From JAAYUD01 sp041907665 (lineage in GTDB: Bacteria > Bacteroidota > Bacteroidia > Bacteroidales > Bacteroidaceae): 64,000 bases of DNA. Within the stretch, counting starts at the first letter, position 1. Every line of letters begins with the position of its first letter. Both the position numbers and the translations under genes were made by a program. Positions 7,820-16,608 of the stretch are shown piece by piece. The stretch lies in assembly GCA_041907665.1 (NCBI GenBank), contig JAYRGW010000015.1, forward strand, positions 1 to 64,000, read 5' to 3'. Under the pieces are notes generated by a model, which ran no database searches, had not been told where the DNA came from, and was given only the letters and a program-made list of their open reading frames with translations.

Positions 7820-9727
7820 ATGAGAAACAAATACCTATTAAGCTTAGTCTGTGCAACGACAGTATTATTGTCTTGCCAATCGAACAAAAGTTTCGAAGTC
7901 ATTGTTGCCGGCGGAGGAGCCAGTGGAACCTGCGCCGCTATACAAAGTGCCCGATTAGGCACCAAAACATTATTAATAGAACGTACAGCATGGCTGGGTG
8001 GGATGCTCACATCTGCCGGTGTCAGTGCCGTCGATGGAGATTATCATCTGCCAAGCGGATTATGGGGAGAGTTCCGTGATACCTTAGCCAACCATTATGG
8101 TTCATTGGACGCCCTAAAGACCGGATGGGTTAGTAATGTACTCTTCGAACCGTCGGTAGGAAATGAGATATTCAACAAATGGACAGCAGCGCAACCTCTA
8201 TTAAAATGCTATTTCAATACTTCTATCGAAAAAATTACAAGAACAAGCAATGGTTGGAAGCTCAAAATTCGGCAGAAAGGCAAATGGCAAACAGTCAAGA
8301 CTTCCTATCTTATTGACGCAACGGAATTGGGCGACGTTGCAAAAGCGGCAGGATTACCTTATCATGCGGGCATGGACAGTAACAAAGATACCGGAGAGAC
8401 ACAAGCGCCGGATAAAGAAAACAATATCGTGCAAGATATGACTTATGCTATCACTGTCAAGAAGTTCGATACACCGCAACTTATAGCAAGACCGAAAGAC
8501 TATGACCCGTTGGAGTTCCGCAATTGCTGCACCTGTCAATACAATGATTCGACAGGAAAAGGACATCTATGGTCGCCCGAAATGATGCTGTCATACGGTC
8601 GATTACCAAACGGTAAGTATATGCTCAATTGGTCTGAGAACGGTAATGACTTTTATTTGAACGATATCGAATATACCCAGGCTCAAAGAGACTCTCTTGA
8701 GATTGGTGCAAAAGCCAAGAGTATACGCTACCTTTACTTTTTACAGCACGAATTGGGTATGACAAACTTAGGTCTAGCGGATGAATACCCCACCGCCGAT
8801 CATTTTCCATTAATGCCTTATTATAGAGAAGGAAGGCGATTCGAAGGTGTCGTACGGTTCACACTCAACGACATCTCGGCTCCCTATTCGCAAGACAAGC
8901 CATTATACCGTACGGCTATCGCAGTAGGCGATTATCCGGTAGACCATCATCACCACGAATACAAAGCTCCGGACATACCAAGCATCAACTTCCCAATGAT
9001 ACCATCTTATGGAATACCGCTTGGCGTAGTCATACCCCAAAAGGAAGACCGCCTGTTACTGGCAGAGAAAGCCGTTTCGGTAACAAACCTAGTGAATGGA
9101 ACTACTCGCCTACAGCCTGTTGTAATGCAATTGGGACAAGCAGCAGCCGTTGTAGCATGCCTAGCGCTGAAACATCATTGCACTCCCAGAGAGGTTTCTG
9201 TTCATGAAGTACAAAACGTACTACTCGATAACGGCAACTACCTACTCCCTTATCTTGACGTAGAAAAGACAGACCCGACATTCAAATCCCTTCAACGTAT
9301 CGGAGTGATGGGCATTTTGCATGGCATAGGGAAACATATCGATTGGTCCAACGAAACATGGATCAATGCCGACAGTCTATTATACAGCAATGAGCTAGAA
9401 GGATTGGCAAGTGTATATCCTACGTGGAAAGCAGTACAAAATGATCATACGGCGATCACACTCAAAGCATTAACCGACATTATAAAAGAAATTGGAGAAC
9501 AGAATCACCTTTCTCTTTCTTCAAGCCAAACCATAGACCAACAAGTTAGCGATATTTACCATCGCTTCAAACTTGGCAATCCCGAATACGAGCGACCTAT
9601 TACCCGCAAACAGGCAGCAGTAGTGATAGATCAACTTTTGCATCCGTTTGAAACAATAGATGTCAATCTATACGGAAAGTTTTCTGCTTCCACTCCAAAA
9701 AATATATATACTCAGAAATTCCATTAA
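7820..9727 (+). CDS. FAD-dependent oxidoreductase lipoprotein (xanthan-lyase-annotated family)
   Basis: From the ATG at 7820 the protein has 635 residues and a signal peptide ending in the lipobox LLSC with C19 as the lipidated residue; an upstream in-frame ATG lies inside the helicase gene and would destroy this signal. Residues 27-40 (VIVAGGGASGTCAA) form the FAD-binding Rossmann motif of the FAD_oxidored (PF12831-like) family. Members are often annotated as xanthan lyase because of historical naming, but no polysaccharide-lyase motif is visible. The start is 16 bp after the helicase stop. The substrate is unknown; location is likely the periplasmic or outer-membrane face. Confidence 0.8.
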   Translation: MRNKYLLSLVCATTVLLSCQSNKSFEVIVAGGGASGTCAAIQSARLGTKTLLIERTAWLGGMLTSAGVSAVDGDYHLPSGLWGEFRDTLANHYGSLDALKTGWVSNVLFEPSVGNEIFNKWTAAQPLLKCYFNTSIEKITRTSNGWKLKIRQKGKWQTVKTSYLIDATELGDVAKAAGLPYHAGMDSNKDTGETQAPDKENNIVQDMTYAITVKKFDTPQLIARPKDYDPLEFRNCCTCQYNDSTGKGHLWSPEMMLSYGRLPNGKYMLNWSENGNDFYLNDIEYTQAQRDSLEIGAKAKSIRYLYFLQHELGMTNLGLADEYPTADHFPLMPYYREGRRFEGVVRFTLNDISAPYSQDKPLYRTAIAVGDYPVDHHHHEYKAPDIPSINFPMIPSYGIPLGVVIPQKEDRLLLAEKAVSVTNLVNGTTRLQPVVMQLGQAAAVVACLALKHHCTPREVSVHEVQNVLLDNGNYLLPYLDVEKTDPTFKSLQRIGVMGILHGIGKHIDWSNETWINADSLLYSNELEGLASVYPTWKAVQNDHTAITLKALTDIIKEIGEQNHLSLSSSQTIDQQVSDIYHRFKLGNPEYERPITRKQAAVVIDQLLHPFETIDVNLYGKFSASTPKNIYTQKFH

Positions 9728-9793
9728 TTCAATAAGCAATAACAGTAGAGGGCACTTACACTTTTTCTTCTTTAAACTTAGGCTCAATTATGT

Positions 9794-9834
9794 TATCTTT
9801 GCGGCACAATGATTCGCATTTTTGTGTAACTTTG
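9794..9834 (+). promoter_or_regulatory. Two -7 boxes upstream of the thioredoxin-like gene
   Basis: TATCTTTG (9794-9801) and TAACTTTG (9827-9834) both match TAnnTTTG, 33 bp apart, in the 143-bp gap before the gene at 9871. Either or both could be used. The rest of the gap shows nothing else. Confidence 0.5.
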
Positions 9835-9870
9835 CCCCTTCTCAAACAACCGATATAAACATTAACGACA

Positions 9871-10350
9871 ATGAAAAAAATTATCTTATTTTTTATGCTG
9901 TTCCTGTCTGTTGCAGGCATTGATGCACAGTCGCTCAAGGTAGCTCCAAGTTTTACGATGAATACTCCGGACGGTAAAAGTGTTGTCCTTGCCGATTATG
10001 TCAAAGGTCACAAAGCTGTACTTATCGACTTTTGGGCATCATGGTGTGTGCCTTGCCGCAAAGAGGGAAAAAATGTAAAGGCTATCTATGCCGATTATCA
10101 CAACAAAGGATTTGAAGTCCTCAGCGTTTCGATGGATAATGATGCTGCCAAGTGGAAAAAGGCAATTGAAGAAGAAGCCTATCCATGGGCACAAGTTTCT
10201 GACTTGAAAGCATTCAAATCGCCTATTTGCAAACAGTATAGCATTATGACTGTTCCCTGCCTCTACCTGGTGGATGAGAACTTAAATGTCATTGCAATCA
10301 ATCTAAGAGGTGAAGCTCTACGCAATAAAATTGCAGAGATTTGCAAATAG
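9871..10350 (+). CDS. TlpA/ResA-like secreted thioredoxin
   Basis: A 159-residue protein with a signal peptide (residues 1-20, cleavage after IDA-Q region) and a thioredoxin fold with WASWC59-VP-C62 as the redox pair, as in TlpA/ResA/AhpC-TSA-type periplasmic disulfide reductases. A cis-Pro is visible in TVPCLYLV (about residue 129). It probably reduces disulfides in exported proteins. It stands alone between the FAD oxidoreductase and the convergent acetyltransferase, with its own promoter boxes. The partner donor is not encoded nearby. Confidence 0.88.
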   Translation: MKKIILFFMLFLSVAGIDAQSLKVAPSFTMNTPDGKSVVLADYVKGHKAVLIDFWASWCVPCRKEGKNVKAIYADYHNKGFEVLSVSMDNDAAKWKKAIEEEAYPWAQVSDLKAFKSPICKQYSIMTVPCLYLVDENLNVIAINLRGEALRNKIAEICK

Positions 10351-10408
10351 CATAACATTAAACGCAACGATTTAATTTACTAGAAACCAAAAGTTATTAA
10401 ATGAGCAA

Positions 10409-10957
10409 TCATTTGATAACTTTTGCTGGATTACCAGCAACGGTAGTATCCGATGGAACGTCTTTCGTCACAACACTCCCTGCGCCGATAATACAGCGAT
10501 CGCCGATCGTCACACCCGGCAAAATAATACTTCCGCCACCTATCCAACAATCGTCACCTATAGTAACGGGCGATGCCGTCTCTTTGGTCTGCCGACGCTC
10601 CAAATAATTCATGGGATGATGGGGAGTATAAATCTGAACATTCGGTCCTATCAAGGTATGACTTCCTATCGTGATAAACGCCCCGTCAAGGAAAGTACAA
10701 TTAAAGTTAATAAAGCAATGCTCTCCCACAATAATTCCGTCACCATAATCGCAATAAAAAGGGGGAGTTATACTTGAGCTGTCAGACAGATGAGGCACCA
10801 ATTGCTTGATGATATTACGATAATCAGGTGAATGCAGATACGTTTGGCTATTAAGTTGATTGATTAATTGTTTCGCCCTATCAAGTCGAGCCCTCAAATC
10901 CATATCCGAAGTATCGGCAAGTAGACCGCTACGCATTTTTTGAAATTCGGTAAGCAT
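10409..10957 (-). CDS. Sugar O-acetyltransferase (maltose acetyltransferase family)
   Basis: A 182-residue left-handed beta-helix acyltransferase. It has an N-terminal Mac domain (about 1-55), hexapeptide repeats through the C-terminal half (for example IGGGSIILPGVTIGD), and the catalytic His in TPHHP (113-114). These trimers transfer acetyl from acetyl-CoA to the 6-hydroxyl of sugars such as maltose, glucose or galactosides, often as detoxification. The gene faces away from trpS, with a shared 61-bp promoter region. Confidence 0.85.
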   Translation of the reverse strand: MLTEFQKMRSGLLADTSDMDLRARLDRAKQLINQLNSQTYLHSPDYRNIIKQLVPHLSDSSSITPPFYCDYGDGIIVGEHCFINFNCTFLDGAFITIGSHTLIGPNVQIYTPHHPMNYLERRQTKETASPVTIGDDCWIGGGSIILPGVTIGDRCIIGAGSVVTKDVPSDTTVAGNPAKVIK

Positions 10958-10973
10958 AATCTCTATCTTTTTG

Positions 10974-11001
10974 CAAAAGTAATAATATTATTGTACTTTT
11001 G
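10974..11001. promoter_or_regulatory. Divergent promoter pair between acetyltransferase gene and trpS
   Basis: Minus strand TACTTTTG at 10974-10981 serves the acetyltransferase, and plus strand TACTTTTG at 10994-11001 serves trpS. Both match TAnnTTTG, and their -33 regions must overlap, so the two transcripts may compete for polymerase. Confidence 0.55.
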
Positions 11002-11030
11002 CAGCGTTTAAAAAAATAATGTTGAATAAT

Positions 11031-12020
11031 ATGGAAACTGTATTAAGCGGGATTCGCCCAACCGGTAATTTACATTTGGGCAACTATTTTGGAGCAGTGA
11101 AAAGTTTTGTACAAATGCAAAACGAGTACGATTGTTACTTCTTCATTGCTGATTGGCACTCTTTGACGACGTGCCCCAAACCCGAAGATATACAGCGTAG
11201 CGTCCGCACTATTCTGGTAGAATATTTAGCTTGCGGCATCGATCCTGAGAAAGCAACTATTTACATGCAAAGCGATGTGAAAGAAATTCTAGAACTATAC
11301 CTTTTCTTTAACATGAATGCTTATCTCGGCGAATTGGAACGGACAACGACCTTCAAAGAAAAAGCTCGCAAACAACCCGATAACGTTAATGCCGGACTAT
11401 TGACATATCCAACGCTAATGGCTGCAGATATTCTGATTCATAAAGCCGACAAAGTTCCTGTAGGCAAAGATCAGGAACAAAACATGGAAATGGCACGTCG
11501 ATTTGCACGCCGATTCAATACGATGTACGGTGTGGAATTCTTTAAAGAGCCCCAATCATTCTACTTCTCTGATAAGGCCCTCAAGGTTCCCGGCCTTGAC
11601 GGTTCAGGCAAGATGGGCAAATCGGAAGGCAACTGCATCTATCTGAAAGATGAGTCCGATATTATCCGCAAAAAGGTGATGAAAGCCGTAACAGACAGTG
11701 GTCCACAAGAGCCCAACAGTCCGAAACCGGAAGTAATAGAAAACCTATTCACCTTCCTCAGCATCGTATCAAACAAAGAGACTTATGACTACTTCAACGA
11801 AAAATGGAATGATTGTTCTATACGCTACGGGGACCTCAAGAAAAAGATAGCTGAAGACATCGTAGCTTTCAATACTCCTATTCGCGAAAAGATTCAAGAA
11901 TTCTCTGCCAACCAAGCACTTCTTGACAAAATTATTAATGAAGGTGCCGACAAAGCGCGCGAACATGTACAAAAGACGATGCGTGAAGTTAGAGAAATAG
12001 TAGGGTTCAGAACATACTAA
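11031..12020 (+). CDS. trpS: Tryptophanyl-tRNA synthetase
   Basis: Class I aminoacyl-tRNA synthetase that charges tRNA-Trp. From the ATG at 11031 it has 329 residues and begins METVLSGIRPTGNLHLGNYF, with HLGN as the HIGH motif; the usual KMSKS loop appears as GKMGKSEGN near residue 190. Another in-frame ATG at 11019 adds four residues and cannot be excluded. The size fits bacterial TrpS. It has its own -7 box and a terminator, so it looks monocistronic. Confidence 0.95.
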   Translation: METVLSGIRPTGNLHLGNYFGAVKSFVQMQNEYDCYFFIADWHSLTTCPKPEDIQRSVRTILVEYLACGIDPEKATIYMQSDVKEILELYLFFNMNAYLGELERTTTFKEKARKQPDNVNAGLLTYPTLMAADILIHKADKVPVGKDQEQNMEMARRFARRFNTMYGVEFFKEPQSFYFSDKALKVPGLDGSGKMGKSEGNCIYLKDESDIIRKKVMKAVTDSGPQEPNSPKPEVIENLFTFLSIVSNKETYDYFNEKWNDCSIRYGDLKKKIAEDIVAFNTPIREKIQEFSANQALLDKIINEGADKAREHVQKTMREVREIVGFRTY

Positions 12021-12047
12021 GCCTACCCTATTTACTATAAACCACAA

Positions 12048-12089
12048 TAAAGGAGCATTGCATATACTTGCAAATGCTCCTTTATTTTT
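12048..12089 (+). terminator. Rho-independent terminator of trpS
   Basis: AAAGGAGCATT pairs with AATGCTCCTTT (imperfect stem with a small bulge, 12048-12084), followed by a T-rich tail. Confidence 0.75.
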
Positions 12090-12915
12090 CTAATAAGCTA
12101 TTTCGAAATTGTTTTTCAGAGTCGAAAAGTGAACATTTGCCAACATTATGACACTTTCTTATCAGAGCCTAAAAGAAAAAGCCCTATAGAGCACTATCTT
12201 CGTACTCTTTTCACCGATCGATTGTAAACCTGATTAGGATGAGCACATAGCCGCCGCGCCTGCAACACACTGATAGACAGATAGAAATTCATAATGACGA
12301 AAATAAAAGTTTGTAACTAGAAACATTTATTTTCGTCATTATGAATTTTTATGTTCGCCCTTATCATTTTCAAACCACATATGGACCTAAAGTTGTTGAC
12401 GTCCATACGTTTTCAAAAAAACTTAAGGACGTCACCGAAAAAACTAACATACGACAATTTCAGGGTTCACCGATAAAGTTAGAGGTGGTGGTGTACATGT
12501 GCAACGATAACGTTCGAGAAAGTATCACATTTGCTTGCCCACCAATTTCCATCGAAAATGAAGTGCGTATCAAAAAGAAGTAGAGCACATTCGTTTATGT
12601 ACAAATGGCCTAGCAGGCATCTCTAGGGCACCGTTTAGATCGAGTCTAAATAGAGCCCTACTGGAAATAACGTATCCACAATATACTCTTGAGCCGATTT
12701 TGAGGTCTCTTTTCGCTGGCGTTGTATACGGTGTGTCGTTAACTTACTGTAGAATAGTGCGTAATGGTGTCATACGGAAGTGACAAAGTGTAGTTGTGAA
12801 TCTATTTCGGTTCATTGTTATAAGCCGCACCAAAATCACAAAAGGCCTAGATTAAACAAATGCAAGTCTTTTATGATTTATATAAATTTAAATGAAAATA
12901 TAGGATAAATATTTC
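12090..12915. repeat. Gene-free, hairpin-rich repeat region (locus X)
   Basis: About 820 bp between trpS and mutL with no convincing gene. Four blocks recur in the region at 26.5-28 kb on the opposite strand: A (12129-12163), palindrome P (12285-12348), Q (12420-12457, identical over 38 bp to 26693-26730) and B (12633-12784, roughly 80% identical and colinear without gaps to 27575-27726). The order here is A-P-Q-B, whereas the inverted copy reads B-A-P-Q. This suggests two decayed copies of one element. No transposase motif is recognised. Confidence 0.65.
12285..12348. repeat. 23-bp perfect inverted repeat with 18-nt loop (P, copy X)
   Basis: Arms 12285-12307 and 12326-12348 are perfectly complementary over 23 bp; the loop at 12308-12325 is AGTTTGTAACTAGAAACA. 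The loop itself can pair GTTT with AAAC. A second copy lies at 27191-27254. Confidence 0.85.
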
Positions 12916-14769
12916 CTATCCCATTCGTTTTTCAATTTCTTCCTCTTTAATGATAGTCAGTATATCATGTCCATCGGGTGTTAAAGAAGAATTGGAGCAA
13001 GAAAATAAATCATCTATAAGTGCAGTAATCTCTTTTTCCGAAAGGATCTGTCCATATACAATGGCCGCACTTCTGGCTAGAGACAGAGACAACACGTGAT
13101 TAATTTCTTTCTTGGCACTATCTGTTTCTTCGAGCGCCGAATGAACCATACTCTGCACCAAAGTGATGGGATTGATACCTTGGGTATCCGCAGGCACTCC
13201 GTTTATGGAATAACTTCCTCCGCCTAAATTGGCAAGATCGAAACCTACAGCTCCCAGCTCTTCCATCATCTCTTTCAAAATGGTCTCTTCGGTTGGTGAG
13301 AAATGAATCACATCGGGGAATAACACTCGTTGCGAAACTCCGGTTCGATTTTCTAACTGATCCATGTAACGTTCATAGAGAATACGAATATGTGCACGCC
13401 GCTGATCAATAATCATCAAACCCGATTTGACAGAAGTAAGTATATATCGCCCTTTAATTTGCATTTGTTGAAGCGCTTCGTCAAGGGTTTCATTATTATC
13501 TTGATATAATGATTTCGTATCGTTTTCAGAAGCGACCTCCATATCGTCTAATGAACTTGTTATTTGCTCGACTTTGCTATCTGCTTTTTCCAATCCTCCA
13601 TATAATGTTTCCCAATCTACTTTTTGTCGCGAATAGCTCGAACCGCTTTCGGTAGACTTAAACGGGTTATAATTTTGATTGATATGCACGCTGGGCATTT
13701 CTATCGGAATATTATTGTCTTGCTCATACACTGGAATATCGGGCATGCCTTCAGTATCGAATTCGATAGTCGGCATGGCATTGAATTTATCAAGCGATTC
13801 TTTTACTGCAGCAAGCAATATTTTCCATATAGATGTCTCGTTCTCGAATTTTATCTCGGTCTTAGTAGGATGGATATTTACATCAATATCCCCTGGATTT
13901 ACTTCAAAATACAAGAAATAAGGCACCTGCGCATCGGCTGGTATGAGATGATTATACCCTTCCATCACAGCTTTGTGAAAATAGGGATGCCGCATGTAGC
14001 GCCCATTGACGAAAAAGAATTGTTTCGGACCACGTTTAATAGCCGATTCGGGCCGCCCTATAAAACCGGATACGCGGGCCAAAGAAGTCTCAACGTCGAG
14101 CGTGAGCAATTGCTGGTCGAGATGCCGGCCAAATACAGCTGCAATACGCTGGCGAAATGATTGCTTGGGCAAATGATATAGTTCAGTACCGTTGCTTTTG
14201 AACGAAAAAGAGATGTCGGGATGAACAAGCACGATTCGTTCGAATTCAGTAGTGATATTTGCTAATTCCGTACTGTTTGACTTCAAAAATTTCCTACGAG
14301 CAGGGACATTAAAGAAAAGGTCATTGATAATGAAATTACTTCCTTTAGGGCATGATATAACTTCTTGACTTTCGATCTTTGAGCCGGCTATAGATATTTG
14401 AGAGCCCAACTCTTCATCATCCATTCTAGTCTTTAGCGTGACATGGGCTACTGCAGCAACAGAAGCAAGAGCTTCACCTCTGAATCCCATGGTATGAAGT
14501 TCGAACAAGTCTGCTGCTTTGGATATTTTTGAAGTAGCATGTCGTTCAAAAGCGAGACGTGCATCGGTCTCGGACATACCCTTTCCATCGTCAATAACTT
14601 GAATAGAGGTTCTGCCCGAATCAATAACTAGCACTTGTATGTTTTGTGCCTCGGCATCAATGGCGTTTTCTACCAGTTCTTTAATAACCGACGCCGGACG
14701 TTGTATCACCTCACCGGCAGCTATCTGGTTGGCCACGGAGTCGGGCAACAAATGGATAATATCACTCAT
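12916..14769 (-). CDS. mutL: DNA mismatch repair protein MutL
   Basis: A 617-residue MutL. The GHKL ATPase has ELVENAIDA (E31, N35), DDGKGM around 57-62 and GFRGEAL near residue 95. A variable linker (about 345-430) precedes the C-terminal dimerisation domain. It links MutS mismatch recognition to downstream repair. The endonuclease motif DQHA(X)2E(X)4E of MutH-less bacteria is altered to DQRRAHIRILYE (13372-13407), losing the His and first Glu. It is the last gene of the guaB-foldase-OstA run, 27 bp after the OstA-like gene. Confidence 0.95.
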   Translation of the reverse strand: MSDIIHLLPDSVANQIAAGEVIQRPASVIKELVENAIDAEAQNIQVLVIDSGRTSIQVIDDGKGMSETDARLAFERHATSKISKAADLFELHTMGFRGEALASVAAVAHVTLKTRMDDEELGSQISIAGSKIESQEVISCPKGSNFIINDLFFNVPARRKFLKSNSTELANITTEFERIVLVHPDISFSFKSNGTELYHLPKQSFRQRIAAVFGRHLDQQLLTLDVETSLARVSGFIGRPESAIKRGPKQFFFVNGRYMRHPYFHKAVMEGYNHLIPADAQVPYFLYFEVNPGDIDVNIHPTKTEIKFENETSIWKILLAAVKESLDKFNAMPTIEFDTEGMPDIPVYEQDNNIPIEMPSVHINQNYNPFKSTESGSSYSRQKVDWETLYGGLEKADSKVEQITSSLDDMEVASENDTKSLYQDNNETLDEALQQMQIKGRYILTSVKSGLMIIDQRRAHIRILYERYMDQLENRTGVSQRVLFPDVIHFSPTEETILKEMMEELGAVGFDLANLGGGSYSINGVPADTQGINPITLVQSMVHSALEETDSAKKEINHVLSLSLARSAAIVYGQILSEKEITALIDDLFSCSNSSLTPDGHDILTIIKEEEIEKRMG

Positions 14770-14796
14770 AATTTCTAGTTCTCCCTAAATTATGTC

Positions 14797-16599
14797 TTAT
14801 TTTAGTAAGTCGCGTAATGACTTACCCTTCATGTCTGGTGTCTCTTGATGAGTAGACTTTAGCTGCTGGTCTGCTTTCTTCGGAATCCAAATGAAAAGGT
14901 CATTTTTACTTTTCGGCCTAATATAGTCGAACCAAGCAAAATTTGCTAATCTCATTTTATCTTCGGGTAGCTGTTCCATAGGATATAACACCCCGGTAGA
15001 CTGCGGACTCATCACCATTTTATTGATTTTCTTATCCTGCATATACAGATTGAGCAGACTAGTCTCTGATGTATTCATAAACATCATTGTGCTGTCTTTG
15101 TCTAGAGGATAGTATACAACTTCAACATTACTGATAACATCAGCCTTATCCAATTGTTTGTTCTTGAAATATGCTTTTATTTCTTTTCCTGCTATCTGAT
15201 TATAATGTATACTATCCATACGCTCTACCGTCAACGCCTGATTGATAACATGTGCCCATTTGATAGTACTGTCATTAAAGTATGCATGAATCACTTCGCC
15301 CAGGACCTGCTGATTATTGTTCCACATAATGGGATCTTTATACATTGTCAGACAAGAATCCTTTGTATTGTATACTAGCGAATCACAGACAGCCTGAATG
15401 TCTTTACGAAAGATTCTCACCTTATGATATCCCTTCATCATACGGTACATGGAATCTGTTTTCTGATAGAATGTACGCGTCCAAAGGGTATCTGCATGGA
15501 CAAACATCGTATCTTTCTGCGAATAGTCCATAGCCAATGCCTTTCGAGTTGCATAAGCACTATTGGTTTTTTCGTTATAGTAACAAAAATGACCGGTAAG
15601 CATATTTTTGTTCACGGAGTCTTTCATGATAACGTTATGAAAAGCTTTTCCATAGCCCTTTTTACGATCATAATAGATGCTATCTCCCGTCATTCGCTTG
15701 GTACCACTCGTCAATATGGAACGATCGAACAGCCAACCTTGATCTCTCACCGTGTTGTAGTGTCCCCGTTTTGAATAAATCACATTCTTCGAACTGACAA
15801 TCGTAGACGGACCCAATATCGTTGCCACTTTCGTTTGCGTGCTGTACTTCAATGTGTCCGATGTCAATACAAATTTGGGATTGACGAGTTTTACATTATG
15901 ATTGAATTTGGCTATTTTGGTTGTCGGACTATATTCCCCCCAATCAGAGGTAAGAATATTATTAGCATCCAGCACGGTTCCCCCTTGGTAATAGTAAGCC
16001 AAGTTTAACAATCTGTCATAATTCAGACTGTCCGTAAGAAGAGTTGTCTTGCGATTGACCAGTTTGACGTTACCACGCAATCTGGCTATCAATGAAATAC
16101 CATCATAGTTAAGGTAATCACCATAGATAAAAAGAGTATCACCCTGAATCATCCTGACATGATTGAAAGCCTCTACAGAATTAGTTTTTTTGTGAATCAA
16201 AGCACTATCACAAAACATATACATGTGTCCATGAAGCAATTTCACCTTACCTACAAGGACTTCAACATCTGGAGTAATAAAATTATCCTCTCGAGCGATG
16301 TCTGCATGTAGTAGATCTATTCTGGTAAGCCCTTTCCGTCTGTTTCGTTCTGCGAAACTTAAGGGACGTCCTTTCTTCCCTTTCTTTTTGGAAGCAGTAG
16401 GAGTTCCTTTTCTTTGTTGAAAGGGTTTCTGTGGTTGTTGATTTTTAGGAATCGGTTGCAAAGAAGCAACCAAGGCATAGGGATGTAGAAGAGGAGATTT
16501 TACTTGAGCTATAATGCACATGCAAAAGAAACACAGAAATCCTACAATAAGGTATTTCTGTCCTTCATAAAACGAATCCTTCTTATTGTCGTTAGGCAT
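14797..16599 (-). CDS. OstA-like (LptA/LptD-N-type) envelope protein
   Basis: A 600-residue protein with an N-terminal hydrophobic segment (about 16-32), a basic linker (to about 90), then many short beta-strand repeats of the kind V-x-L-V-x-G-x-x-x-L-x-x-D, matching the OstA/LptA jelly-roll family that binds lipopolysaccharide during transport across the periplasm. Its length suggests a Bacteroidetes-specific multi-repeat OstA protein, not a small LptA. It follows the SurA-like gene by 9 bp, which fits a joint role in outer-membrane assembly. Confidence 0.75.
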   Translation of the reverse strand: MPNDNKKDSFYEGQKYLIVGFLCFFCMCIIAQVKSPLLHPYALVASLQPIPKNQQPQKPFQQRKGTPTASKKKGKKGRPLSFAERNRRKGLTRIDLLHADIAREDNFITPDVEVLVGKVKLLHGHMYMFCDSALIHKKTNSVEAFNHVRMIQGDTLFIYGDYLNYDGISLIARLRGNVKLVNRKTTLLTDSLNYDRLLNLAYYYQGGTVLDANNILTSDWGEYSPTTKIAKFNHNVKLVNPKFVLTSDTLKYSTQTKVATILGPSTIVSSKNVIYSKRGHYNTVRDQGWLFDRSILTSGTKRMTGDSIYYDRKKGYGKAFHNVIMKDSVNKNMLTGHFCYYNEKTNSAYATRKALAMDYSQKDTMFVHADTLWTRTFYQKTDSMYRMMKGYHKVRIFRKDIQAVCDSLVYNTKDSCLTMYKDPIMWNNNQQVLGEVIHAYFNDSTIKWAHVINQALTVERMDSIHYNQIAGKEIKAYFKNKQLDKADVISNVEVVYYPLDKDSTMMFMNTSETSLLNLYMQDKKINKMVMSPQSTGVLYPMEQLPEDKMRLANFAWFDYIRPKSKNDLFIWIPKKADQQLKSTHQETPDMKGKSLRDLLK

Positions 16600-16608
16600 G
16601 ATATCGTA

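Noticed and set aside
12341..12583. 80-residue open frame in locus X
   Set aside because: Its start lies in the arm of palindrome P and it runs through repeat Q; no family resemblance and no intact equivalent in the other copy.
13624..14160. 178-residue plus-strand frame inside mutL
   Set aside because: Antisense shadow of a conserved gene with no domain or promoter.
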